The notes beneath the pieces were generated by a model. The model saw only the letters and a program-made list of their open reading frames with translations, was not told where the DNA came from and ran no database searches. A program made the translations under genes and the position numbers. From NCBI RefSeq assembly GCF_000759345.1, contig NZ_JPZL01000002.1:930001-994000 (forward strand): a stretch of DNA of 64,000 bases, read 5' to 3'. Position 1 is the stretch's first letter. Each line of letters opens with the position of its first letter. Source of the DNA: Litchfieldella xinjiangensis. GTDB lineage: Bacteria; Pseudomonadota; Gammaproteobacteria; Pseudomonadales; Halomonadaceae. Below, piece after piece: positions 54,476 through 62,501 of this stretch.

Positions 54476-54664
54476 TTACTGGCCAGCTCCGATTAACTCT
54501 CTCGTTAATTGCTCTTTGGCGGCCTTCTCGCGGTCCTCTAGAGACAAGGAAAAGTATTCTCTAGCTGTTATGTTGAGCTGCACCCTGCGGTGGTGGTCTT
54601 GAGAAACTCGCACGTAAACAGCGAGCGGATCGGTGCTGCTAATCCCGTTTATGCTTAAACCCAT
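54476..54664 (-). CDS. Hypothetical small phage protein, 62 residues, minus strand
   Basis: GGAAGGA lies about 8 bases before the ATG. The protein reads AVYVRVSQDHHRRVQLNITA and ends helical and charged. It is the only minus-strand gene in the right half. A ribbon-helix-helix regulator is conceivable but not shown. Confidence 0.45.
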   Translation of the reverse strand: MGLSINGISSTDPLAVYVRVSQDHHRRVQLNITAREYFSLSLEDREKAAKEQLTRELIGAGQ

Positions 54665-54772
54665 ATCGCTTTTCCTTCCGAGAAAGACGCAAGGGTAAAG
54701 CCCAATCCAAGGCCCTGCCAGTCCGGCGGGGCCTTATCGTTTCTACTGTCGTGAGACAGCAGGTAGGTATTT

Positions 54773-55432
54773 ATGCACTGGCTCGACGAGATCGATGCGG
54801 TTCGACCGGCGGTCTCGCCGGAGCTTTTGCGCGTGGCGATGCCGCGCTGCCCTGATGTGGCGGAGTGGGCCGACGAACTGTCCGAGGCGCTGGCATGGGC
54901 AAAGATCCGTGTGCCAGCCGAAGTGGCGATGTTCCTCGCCCAGATAGGACACGAGTCCAGCGACCTGACCCGGCTCGAGGAATCGCTCTGGTATAGCGCC
55001 GATAGGCTCATGGTCGTCTGGCCCAGCCGATTCACCACCAAGAGCATCGCCAACCGCTTCGAGGGCAATCCCGAAGCCCTAGCCAACGAGGTCTACGGCG
55101 GTCGGATGGGTAACACCCAGCCCGGTGACGGCTGGCGATTCATCGGGCGCGGACCGATCCAACTGACCGGACGCGATAACTACACGCGTTGCGCCGAGGC
55201 CACAGGCCTTCCCCTCACAGAGCACCCTGAACGGCTAGCTAGCTGTCCCCGGCATGGGGCCATGGCGGCTGCCTGGTACTGGCTTGATCGCGTCACACCT
55301 GGCGCAGACATCATCACTGTGACTCAGCAGGTCAATGGCGGACGCCATGGCCTAAACGACAGAAAGCGCCGCTATGAGCGCACGCTGCGTCACGTTCAAT
55401 CACTTGGTGCGCAATGCCCGGAGGCGGGATGA
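54773..55432 (+). CDS. Endolysin, glycoside hydrolase family 19
   Basis: This 219-residue protein has the GH19 pattern: the catalytic Glu in AQIGHESSD, then FIGRGPIQLTGRDNY and a late NGGRHGLNDR. Such phage enzymes degrade peptidoglycan. No signal peptide is present, so a holin is needed. It heads the lysis cassette and overlaps the next gene. Confidence 0.9.
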   Translation: MHWLDEIDAVRPAVSPELLRVAMPRCPDVAEWADELSEALAWAKIRVPAEVAMFLAQIGHESSDLTRLEESLWYSADRLMVVWPSRFTTKSIANRFEGNPEALANEVYGGRMGNTQPGDGWRFIGRGPIQLTGRDNYTRCAEATGLPLTEHPERLASCPRHGAMAAAWYWLDRVTPGADIITVTQQVNGGRHGLNDRKRRYERTLRHVQSLGAQCPEAG

Positions 55433-55740
55433 CAGCCCGAGATGCCGACGTGAAACCGTCTGTCTTTGAACGACACCTACAGACAGGGATCCAGGTCATT
55501 CTGGTTGCCCTGCTGGCATGGGCCGGCCTCGAATTGGTCAACCTCGGCAAGAATACTGCCGTACTGCAGGAGCGGTTGATGTATCAAGGTCAGCAGATCG
55601 CAGACTTGCGTCGAGAGCTGCGCCAGTGGAACGAAATCTACTACCGCCAGGCTGACGCCGAACGGGACTTCGACGATATCCGCAAAAGGATCGAAGGCCT
55701 GGACGGCCGGGTATCCACCCTCGAGGGGGTACGACAGTGA
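55429..55740 (+). CDS. Membrane-anchored coiled-coil lysis protein, 103 residues
   Basis: The ATG at 55429 overlaps the endolysin stop. The protein has one transmembrane helix (IQVILVALLAWAGLELVNL) followed by a coiled coil (about residues 45-100). Position and topology fit a spanin-like or holin-accessory protein. The precise role is not certain. Confidence 0.55.
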   Translation: MTARDADVKPSVFERHLQTGIQVILVALLAWAGLELVNLGKNTAVLQERLMYQGQQIADLRRELRQWNEIYYRQADAERDFDDIRKRIEGLDGRVSTLEGVRQ

Positions 55741-56240
55741 AATGGTCCGATGTCGCAGAAACGGTGGCGAAGGTTGCGCCTGTTGTTGGCGGTGCTCTTG
55801 GCGGTCCTGCTGGGGCTGCAGTTGGCTCTCTCGCCGCTAGGGCACTGGGTGTTGAGCCCACTCCTGAAGCAGTGGCGCGCGCTATTCATGACGATCCTGA
55901 AGCGGCCGTAAAGCTGCGAAAGATCGAAGCCGACCTCGAGGCAATTCGTATCGAGGCACAGGCCAGTGTGATTACGGCGGAAGCCAATGGCGAAAGCTAC
56001 CTGCAGCGCAACTGGCGCCCGATCCTGATGCTCGTCATCACGGCCATCGTTGCCAACAACTACATCATCGCGCCGTACCTGGGTGCCATGTTTGGTTCGG
56101 CGCTCACGCTCGACCTGCCTGAACGTCTGTGGGATCTGATGACCTTGGGTGTAGGTGGGTATATCGGCGGACGCACGATCGAGAAAGTTACCCGAGGCAG
56201 TTCCGGCAAGGGGCTGATGGATCGGATCAAGACGAGGTGA
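55737..56240 (+). CDS. Holin, 3TM type
   Basis: This 167-residue protein has a Gly/Ala-rich N-terminal hydrophobic segment and two more hydrophobic stretches (ILMLVITAIVANNYIIAPYL and WDLMTLGVGGYIGGR). It resembles the three-TM holin family PF11351. GTG start, overlapping the upstream stop by 4 bases. Confidence 0.7.
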   Translation: MKWSDVAETVAKVAPVVGGALGGPAGAAVGSLAARALGVEPTPEAVARAIHDDPEAAVKLRKIEADLEAIRIEAQASVITAEANGESYLQRNWRPILMLVITAIVANNYIIAPYLGAMFGSALTLDLPERLWDLMTLGVGGYIGGRTIEKVTRGSSGKGLMDRIKTR

Positions 56241-56245
56241 GTGCT

Positions 56246-56524
56246 ATGGATAACCAGCACAAGAAGATCAGCGGCTACCGAGACCTGACTCAGGATGAGA
56301 TCGACCTGATGAACGAGGCCAAGGCGCTAGAGGCTCAGTGCCTGGCCTTTCATCGCAAGGTGAGGGGTGTGCTCGTCAGTCAGAGCATCACTGGCAGCGA
56401 CGAGGACAGGTTCAGGATGGATAACGCCAACGCTATGCGCTGGCACTCCATTGCCCGCACGGATATCGAGACTGGATTCATGGCCTTGGTTCGTTCCATT
56501 GCCCAGCCTCAGCCGAAGGAGTAG
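56246..56524 (+). CDS. Acb2/Tad1-type cyclic-nucleotide sponge (anti-defence)
   Basis: This 92-residue protein matches the Acb2/Tad1 hairpin family: QHKKISGYRDLTQDEIDLM, then SIARTDIETGFMALVRSIAQ. In Acb2, a hexamer that sequesters CBASS signal nucleotides, Tyr11 and Lys26 bind the ligand, and both positions are conserved here (Tyr11 and Lys26). Tad1, from the same fold, binds Thoeris signals instead. Which signal is bound cannot be decided from sequence. It sits between holin and Tad2-like genes. The ATG at 56246 is preferred over 56129, which would overlap the holin gene. Confidence 0.8.
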   Translation: MDNQHKKISGYRDLTQDEIDLMNEAKALEAQCLAFHRKVRGVLVSQSITGSDEDRFRMDNANAMRWHSIARTDIETGFMALVRSIAQPQPKE

Positions 56525-56527
56525 CCC

Positions 56528-56770
56528 ATGCACTTCCAGGCAGCCTACAGCTACATGAAGCGCGGCCATGCCATCACCCTGCCTGAGTGGGGCGGCTACT
56601 GGACGTGGGATGACGCCGCAAAGACAGTGTTGATGCATACCCGTAAGGGTGAGGTCATCGGTATTCGTGACTCTCAGGACATGGACTACACCCTGTCATT
56701 CACATTCAGAGATGACTGGGAGTTGGTCACCGATATCAGCACTACCGAACATAACCAGGCCAAAGCCTGA
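56528..56770 (+). CDS. Tad2-type anti-Thoeris protein (DUF2829)
   Basis: This 80-residue protein has the DUF2829/Tad2 pattern: FQAAYSYMKRGHAITLPEWG, then GYWTWDD, and a late DDWELVTD. Tad2 binds the cyclic ADP-ribose-type Thoeris signal. It lies 3 bases behind the Acb2/Tad1-like gene, so the two sponges are expressed together, and is followed by a terminator pair. Confidence 0.75.
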   Translation: MHFQAAYSYMKRGHAITLPEWGGYWTWDDAAKTVLMHTRKGEVIGIRDSQDMDYTLSFTFRDDWELVTDISTTEHNQAKA

Positions 56771-56790
56771 CCGAATCCCCGCAAGGGGTA

Positions 56791-56847
56791 GGGCACTGTC
56801 GTGAGATAGAGCCCGACCTTTTTCGCGGCACGTCGTGAGACGCCCGC
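56791..56847 (+). terminator. Tandem terminator hairpins with GTGA loops
   Basis: The first stem (GGGC-A-CTGTC/GATAG-A-GCCC, 56791-56814) with a GTGA loop is followed by five T. The second (GCGG and CGTC/GACG and CCGC, 56825-56847) has the same GTGA loop and a weaker T run. Both end the lysis/anti-defence transcript before the terminase genes. Confidence 0.7.
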
Positions 56848-56889
56848 ACCTTTCTACGGAGGCGCCGCCCGTGAGGGCCGCGACACCCC

Positions 56890-57471
56890 ATGGCGAAGCA
56901 ACGATACGACTGGGAGGCCATCGAGAAGGACTTCAGGACTGGACGCTTCAGCCTGCAGCAACTCTCGCACCGACATGGCCCGAACAAGGCGACGATCAGC
57001 CGCCGTGCAGCCGAAGAGGGCTGGCAGAAGGACCTGACCGGGGCCGTGCAGCAGCGCACCCGGGAGAAGCTGAGCCGTCCCGCATCCGAGCCGCCCGACC
57101 TTCCCGATGCTGACATTATCGAGATGGCGGCGACCGAGAACGCCACTATCGTCCAGGGCCATCGCGAGATGCTGGTCCGCTGGCGGTCGATCGCCAGTAG
57201 CTTTGCCCAGCGCCTGTCCGAGCAGATTGCTGCCGGTAAGCGCACCATTGAGGTATCGGAAGGCAAGCCCGCCGAGGTCGATGTCGATCTGGAGTATGTC
57301 GGCAAGTGCATGGGCTACGGCACCCAAGCCGTTGAGCGCATCGTCAAGCTGGAACGCCAGAGCTATGGCCTCGACCTGGATGGCGACGATGTTCCGCCCG
57401 AGCGTGAACTCTCCGAGGACGAGCTTGACGCCAAGATCGCTCAATACCAGGCGCAGCTGGGTGAGCAGTGA
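56890..57471 (+). CDS. Terminase small subunit
   Basis: This 193-residue protein has an N-terminal helix-turn-helix (YDWEAIEKDFRTGRFSLQQL and ATISRRAAEEGW) followed by a helical oligomerisation region, as in small terminase subunits that recognise the packaging site. It overlaps the large-subunit gene by 4 bases. Confidence 0.75.
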   Translation: MAKQRYDWEAIEKDFRTGRFSLQQLSHRHGPNKATISRRAAEEGWQKDLTGAVQQRTREKLSRPASEPPDLPDADIIEMAATENATIVQGHREMLVRWRSIASSFAQRLSEQIAAGKRTIEVSEGKPAEVDVDLEYVGKCMGYGTQAVERIVKLERQSYGLDLDGDDVPPERELSEDELDAKIAQYQAQLGEQ

Positions 57472-58175
57472 CGCCGAAGGAAAAGCGCGACTACCTGGCG
57501 CTGCTCGAGGAAAAGGCCAGGCGGCGACGCTACAACCTGATCGAGTCGCTATTCCCCGATGACGGGCCGCTGCGTCGTGAGCTCTACCCGCGACACATGG
57601 AGTTCTTTCGGGCCGGGGCTATTCACCGGGAACGACTGTTCCTGGCAGCCAACCGGGTAGGCAAGACCATCGCCGGCGGTGGCGAGATGACCTACCACCT
57701 GACCGGCCTGTACCCGGACTGGTGGGATGGGCGCCGCTGGGATCGCCCCGTTGAGGCCATGGCCGCTGGCGACACCAGCCAGACCACACGCGACATCATC
57801 CAGCACAAGCTGCTAGGCGGATTGTGGAATACCGACGAGTTGGGGGCGGGGTTGATACCGCGTCGCCTGATCGGCAAGCCCACGCCCGCCCGAGGCGTTC
57901 CGAACCTTTACGAAGAGATCCCGGTAAAGCACATCACCGGCGGCTGGTCACGCCTCAAGCTGCGCAGTTATGACCAGGGGCGGCGCATCTTCCAGGGTAC
58001 CGAGCTGGATATCTTCTGGCCCGATGAGGAAGTGCCACTCGACGTCTACGAGGAAGGGCTCGTCCGGACCATGACCACGCACGGAATGATCATGATGACC
58101 TTTACGCCGTTGCAGGGCCTGACCCCGCTGGTGGTGTCGTTCCTCGAATCCAAACATGAGCAGGAGCCGGTATGA
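57468..58175 (+). CDS. Terminase large subunit, N-terminal ATPase part (split)
   Basis: This 235-residue protein has the Walker A-like FLAANRVGKT and the Walker B-like DIFWPDEEVP, the ATPase half of a large terminase. It stops after FTPLQGLTPLVVSF, where family members continue to the nuclease domain. That nuclease domain is encoded separately at 58429-59145. It overlaps the small gene in between by 4 bases. Confidence 0.85.
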   Translation: MTPKEKRDYLALLEEKARRRRYNLIESLFPDDGPLRRELYPRHMEFFRAGAIHRERLFLAANRVGKTIAGGGEMTYHLTGLYPDWWDGRRWDRPVEAMAAGDTSQTTRDIIQHKLLGGLWNTDELGAGLIPRRLIGKPTPARGVPNLYEEIPVKHITGGWSRLKLRSYDQGRRIFQGTELDIFWPDEEVPLDVYEEGLVRTMTTHGMIMMTFTPLQGLTPLVVSFLESKHEQEPV

Positions 58176-58432
58176 CCGACTATTCCTCCAAGGTGATGGC
58201 AGGCGCCAAGCGCGCCATTGCCGGACTCGAAATGCCGCCGGCCAGCGCGCGCTACGTGAAGCACAAGACCAAGGCCGAGAAGCATATCGAAGCCCTGGTG
58301 AAGGAGCGCGGCATTGAAAGCGGAACGATCGGGCTGCGCATCGCTCGCAAGATCGACAGGCGTGCCGTGCACGGCCAGGTGATGCGTATCGCCGGGGCCG
58401 TGTTCACCGTCAAGGATCCGGCGCAGGCATGA
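58172..58432 (+). CDS. Small protein inserted between the terminase halves, 86 residues
   Basis: It lies between the ATPase and nuclease cistrons with ATGA overlaps at both ends. The protein is basic and helical (MAGAKRAIAGLEMPPASARY; KHKTKAEKHIEAL) with no homing-endonuclease motif (no LAGLIDADG, HNH or GIY-YIG). The function is unknown, perhaps a linker or assembly factor for the split terminase. Confidence 0.6.
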   Translation: MTDYSSKVMAGAKRAIAGLEMPPASARYVKHKTKAEKHIEALVKERGIESGTIGLRIARKIDRRAVHGQVMRIAGAVFTVKDPAQA

Positions 58433-59145
58433 GCCGCTATGTGGTTCAGGCGGGCTGGAATGACGTGCCGCATCTCTCCGAACAAGACAAGGCCGACCTG
58501 ATGAAGTCGCTTTCCCCGCACCAAATCAAGGCGCGTTCCGAAGGTATTCCCAGCCTGGGCGCCGGGGCGATCTACCCCGTACCGGAAGAGGACATCGTCT
58601 GCGAGCCGTTCCAACTTCCCGATTGGTGGGCGCGTCTCTACGGACTCGACGTGGGCTGGAACAAGACGGCGGGCATCTGGGCCGCATGGGATCGGGATAC
58701 CGACGTCATCTACCTGTACAGCGAGCACTATCGCGGCCAGGCAGAGCCCAGCGTGCACGCCAAGGCGATCAAGATGCGGGGCTCATGGATTCCCGGGAAC
58801 ATCGATTACGCCGGCACCAACCAGAGTGACGGCAAGCGGGTAATGAATCTCTACAAGGACGAAGGCCTGATCCTGCACCCGGCCAACAAGGCAGTGGAAG
58901 CGGGATTACTCGAAATGCTCGACCGCCTATCGACAGGACGGCTCAAGGTGTTCTCCACGCTGCAGCACTGGCTGAGCGAGTTTCGCCTGTACCGGCGCAA
59001 CGAGAAGGGCCGCATCGTCAAAGAAAACGACCACCTCATGGATGCCACGCGCTACCTGATCATGGGGCTGAACCACGCCACCACGCGACCGGTGGAACGC
59101 GCGCACCAGATCACCCAGCCGGGCGACACCACCGCCGGATACTGA
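58429..59145 (+). CDS. Terminase large subunit, C-terminal nuclease part (split)
   Basis: This 238-residue protein reads DDVPHLSEQDK-type sequence near the start (WNDVPHLSEQDKADLMKSL) and has the RNase H-like nuclease motifs GLDVGWNKTAGIWAAWD and a late NDHLMDATRYL. These are the nuclease half of large terminases. The start overlaps the preceding small gene. The two halves would have to associate to package DNA. Confidence 0.85.
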   Translation: MSRYVVQAGWNDVPHLSEQDKADLMKSLSPHQIKARSEGIPSLGAGAIYPVPEEDIVCEPFQLPDWWARLYGLDVGWNKTAGIWAAWDRDTDVIYLYSEHYRGQAEPSVHAKAIKMRGSWIPGNIDYAGTNQSDGKRVMNLYKDEGLILHPANKAVEAGLLEMLDRLSTGRLKVFSTLQHWLSEFRLYRRNEKGRIVKENDHLMDATRYLIMGLNHATTRPVERAHQITQPGDTTAGY

Positions 59146-59157
59146 GCAGGTACCCCG

Positions 59158-61305
59158 ATGCAGAATGACGCGACTGTCGAGACGACAGACGACATCAGCC
59201 TCGCTGAGCAAGCGCAGCTCGAGGAACGCCTCAACATGATGGGCGGCAAGCTGCACAAGCTCGCTCATGACCAGGTGGCCGCCAAGACACAGATTGAGAC
59301 GCGCTGGCTGGCTGACCTTCGCCAGTACCATGGCGAGTACACGCCCGACCAGACAGCACGGATGGAGAAGAACGGCGGCTCCAAGGTCTTCGTCAACATC
59401 ACGCGCAACAAGACCCGGGCAGCGCAGGCGCGGCTGTCCGACATGCTACTGCCCAACGATGACCGCAACTGGGGTATCAAGCCCACGCCGGTACCGTCGC
59501 CCTCAGGCGGTCAGTACGACAAGGCACAGATGCGCGAACTGGTTGAGGACGCCGCCAAGGCCATGGGCGAGCGCATCGCAGACGACTTCACCGAAGCCCA
59601 CTACAACGCCATCGCCCGCGACGTGATCGCCGATAGCTGCCTGTTGGGTACCGGGGTGATGAAGGGCCCGACCGTGGTCAACCGCACGCGCCGCGCCTGG
59701 GTAACAGACGAGTACGGCCAGAGCACCATGGAGATTCAGCAGGAGTTTCGCGCCGGGCTCGAGCATGTCTCGCCGTGGGATTTCTTCCCCGATATGTCCG
59801 CTGCATCCATGTCGGAGGCCGAGTTCGCCTTTGAGCGTAAGCTGATCAACCGTAAGCAGCTGCGTCAGTTGGCCGAGCTTCCCGGTGTCCTGGCTGGCCA
59901 GCTGCGCAAAGCGCTTGAGGATGATGGCGACCACCATATTAGCCACGACCGTCGCGACGACATTCGGGCCATCACTGGCGTGGATACCGTAGCCAACGAC
60001 CGCCGCTGGGAACTGTGGGAATACTGGGGCCCGCTCGACAAGGAAGAGCTTCGCGCTTGTGGCTGCGATGGCATCGAAGAAGACCCGTTGATCGAGTACA
60101 CCGGCTGCGTGCTGATGGTGGGTCCGCATGTGATCAAGGCGGCGATCAATCCGCTCTATTCCGGTGACCTGCCTTACAGCGTGTGCAACTGGGAAGAGGA
60201 CGGCTCCAGCATCTTTGGCTTCGGTGTGCCGTACCTGATGCGCAACCCGCAGCGCGTAGCCAACGCCGCCTATCGCATGATGATGGATAACGCAGGCCTC
60301 TCGTCAGGCCCCCAGGTAGTGATGAAGAAGAAGGGCATCACCCCGGTAGACGGTGACTGGACGCTGCGCCCCCGCAAGCTGTGGTACGCCGATGATGATT
60401 CCGAAGTGGGCCATGCATTCCAGGTCTACAACATCACCAGCCAGCAGGGCGATCTGTTCGCTATCTTCCAGCAGGCCCAGCAGATGGCCGACACCGAGAC
60501 CAACTTGCCGATCCTGCTCCAGGGTGAAGGCGTCTCCGGTGGCCCCGGTGCCAAGACGGCGACCGGCATGCAGATGCTGATGAACAACTCGAACATCGTG
60601 TTGCGCTCGGCGGTGAAGAACTTCGATGACGGCATTACCGAGCCCACCGTGCGCCGCTTCTACGACTGGCACATGGCCTACACCGATGACCCCGAGATCA
60701 AGGGTGACTTCGATATCGTGGCGCGCGGCTCGTCTGTCCTCATCGCCCGCGAGGAGCAGCAGGAAAAGCTGATGATGCTCAGCCAGATCGCCGGCAACAA
60801 TCCGCTGTTTGCGCAGATGACCAACTGGCAGGGGCTGTACAAGGAGATCCTGCGCACGCTGCAGGTGCCGGTCGATGCGATCGTCAAGAGCGAGGAAGAC
60901 ATCAAGCAGGAGGGCGAAGGCGAGGAGCCGCCACCCGAGGTCCAGTTGAAGATGGCCGAACTGCAGCTCAAGCAGCAAAAAGAACAGCGCGAGGCCCAGC
61001 GCGACCAGGCCGAGATGCAGCTCAAGGCCCAGCAACAGCAATGGGACCAGGAATACCGGGCGGCACAGCTACAGAGCCAGCAGGAGATTGCTCGCCAGGA
61101 AATGGCGCTCAAGCAGGGAATCACCATGGCCCAGCTCGAAACCAAGCTAGGGCTTGAGTCGCAGAAGTTGGAACAAAAGGCCCAGGAGACGTCCGCCCAG
61201 TTGCAGACTGAGCGCGACAAGACCGCGGCGCAACTGACCGAGCGTCAGAACGACCGCATGGCTCGTGAACGGAACATGCAGCAGGGGTTCGATAGCTATG
61301 GCTGA
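59158..61305 (+). CDS. Portal protein
   Basis: This 715-residue protein has the podovirus-type portal pattern (KVFVNITRNKTRAAQARLSD, DFFPDMSAASMSEAEF, VGPHVIKAAINPLYSGDLPY) and a C-terminal Gln-rich coiled-coil extension (about residues 600-700). The portal forms the DNA-packaging ring. It follows the split terminase by 12 bases and overlaps the next gene. Confidence 0.85.
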   Translation: MQNDATVETTDDISLAEQAQLEERLNMMGGKLHKLAHDQVAAKTQIETRWLADLRQYHGEYTPDQTARMEKNGGSKVFVNITRNKTRAAQARLSDMLLPNDDRNWGIKPTPVPSPSGGQYDKAQMRELVEDAAKAMGERIADDFTEAHYNAIARDVIADSCLLGTGVMKGPTVVNRTRRAWVTDEYGQSTMEIQQEFRAGLEHVSPWDFFPDMSAASMSEAEFAFERKLINRKQLRQLAELPGVLAGQLRKALEDDGDHHISHDRRDDIRAITGVDTVANDRRWELWEYWGPLDKEELRACGCDGIEEDPLIEYTGCVLMVGPHVIKAAINPLYSGDLPYSVCNWEEDGSSIFGFGVPYLMRNPQRVANAAYRMMMDNAGLSSGPQVVMKKKGITPVDGDWTLRPRKLWYADDDSEVGHAFQVYNITSQQGDLFAIFQQAQQMADTETNLPILLQGEGVSGGPGAKTATGMQMLMNNSNIVLRSAVKNFDDGITEPTVRRFYDWHMAYTDDPEIKGDFDIVARGSSVLIAREEQQEKLMMLSQIAGNNPLFAQMTNWQGLYKEILRTLQVPVDAIVKSEEDIKQEGEGEEPPPEVQLKMAELQLKQQKEQREAQRDQAEMQLKAQQQQWDQEYRAAQLQSQQEIARQEMALKQGITMAQLETKLGLESQKLEQKAQETSAQLQTERDKTAAQLTERQNDRMARERNMQQGFDSYG

Positions 61306-61498
61306 TATCGACAAGCACAGCACGACCTGGCGGGCTGTTACCGAGTGGGCCCAGGCCGAACGCGCTAAGGCTGTTAGTAGCCTGATCGCAGGCAGCGGCT
61401 ATGACGACAAGCTGCGCGGGGATATCCGTACGCTCGATAGCTTGATGGCCCTGACCGACGAGCCGCCCCCGGCGATACCCGCCGCTGAATACGACTGA
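61298..61498 (+). CDS. Hypothetical head-region protein, 66 residues
   Basis: The ATG at 61298 overlaps the portal stop. The protein is short and acidic (YDDKLRGDIRTLDSLMALTD). Not recognised. It is followed by a strong terminator-like hairpin. Confidence 0.5.
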   Translation: MADIDKHSTTWRAVTEWAQAERAKAVSSLIAGSGYDDKLRGDIRTLDSLMALTDEPPPAIPAAEYD

Positions 61499-61503
61499 CC
61501 TCA

Positions 61504-61526
61504 GGCCCGCCACGTGCGGGCCTTTT
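61504..61526 (+). terminator. Hairpin between the portal and scaffold genes
   Basis: GGCCCGC and GCGGGCC pair around CACGT and are followed by TTTT, just after the stop of the 66-residue gene. It probably modulates head-gene dosage, since capsid genes lie downstream. Confidence 0.65.
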
Positions 61527-61558
61527 CATGACCACTAGCCGCTCGGGAGAGCCGCCCC

Positions 61559-62482
61559 ATGGCAGATAAAGCCGCTGATCAGCAGCCGCTGGACTCGCAA
61601 ACCACTGACGAAACCAGCTTCGATGACGCCTTCGCCGAATACTCCACTAAGGAGCGAGGCGATCGCGACGAGTATCACCGCGAAGAGCGCGAGGCTGAAG
61701 CCACCCAGACCCAGGACGCACCACCCCAGGACGAGACCGACGAGGTTGTCCAGGGGGAGGAATCCCAGGCCAGTGACAGCGATCTCGAATCGCGCCTGAA
61801 GCAGCTCGAGCACAGTGAGCGCAGTCAGCGTGGCCGTGTAGGTGCCCTGAGCCGACAGATTCAGGAACGTGACCGCATCATTGCCGAGCTACAGAACCGG
61901 CAGGCTGCCCCGCAGCCGACACCGAGCAAGAAGACGGGCGAGTCGCAGGACGTGAAGGACCAGAAGCAGGCCATCGCTGACGAGCATGGCGTTGACGACT
62001 GGGAGAGCTTCCGCCAGGACTTCCCTGACATTGCAAACGCGCTCGATTCCCGCTTCGAACAGATGAGCCGGATGGAAGAGCGCATCAACTCACGCCTTGA
62101 AGAAGTGAATGGCGTGATTCAGCCCATACAGCAGCAGGCCCACGAACAGCACCTCGCAGGTCAATTTGCCGCGCTTGAAGCCCGGCACAAGGACTGGCGT
62201 GAGGTGGTCAGTGCGCCCGCGTTTCAGCAGTGGCTGGAGCAACAGCCGGAATGGATGCAGAAGCAAGTGGAGTCCGAGAACGCCGACGATGCGTCCGCGC
62301 TACTCGATATCTACAAGGGACTGCACGCCACCGCCGGCGAAAGCCGCAACGATACGCGCGAACAGCGCAACAACCGCCTGGCGCAAGCGCAAACGGTTTC
62401 CCGCCGTGGCGCACCGCGTCCGAGTGGGGCCCCCGACGATTTCGAAGGGGCCTTCAACCACTACGCAACCCAGAAACGCTAA
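61559..62482 (+). CDS. Scaffold-like head protein
   Basis: This 307-residue, acidic, Gln/Glu-rich protein has a coiled-coil middle (about residues 80-210) and no hydrophobic segment. Its place directly before the capsid gene and the low-complexity, helical composition match phage scaffolding proteins. Confidence 0.65.
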   Translation: MADKAADQQPLDSQTTDETSFDDAFAEYSTKERGDRDEYHREEREAEATQTQDAPPQDETDEVVQGEESQASDSDLESRLKQLEHSERSQRGRVGALSRQIQERDRIIAELQNRQAAPQPTPSKKTGESQDVKDQKQAIADEHGVDDWESFRQDFPDIANALDSRFEQMSRMEERINSRLEEVNGVIQPIQQQAHEQHLAGQFAALEARHKDWREVVSAPAFQQWLEQQPEWMQKQVESENADDASALLDIYKGLHATAGESRNDTREQRNNRLAQAQTVSRRGAPRPSGAPDDFEGAFNHYATQKR

Positions 62483-62501
62483 GACCGTGAGGTACTGAGC
62501 A

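Noticed and set aside
58172-58432. Intein, intron or homing endonuclease splitting the terminase
   Set aside because: The segment has separate start and stop codons overlapping its neighbours, no splice-type residues and no endonuclease motif, so a separate cistron is more likely.
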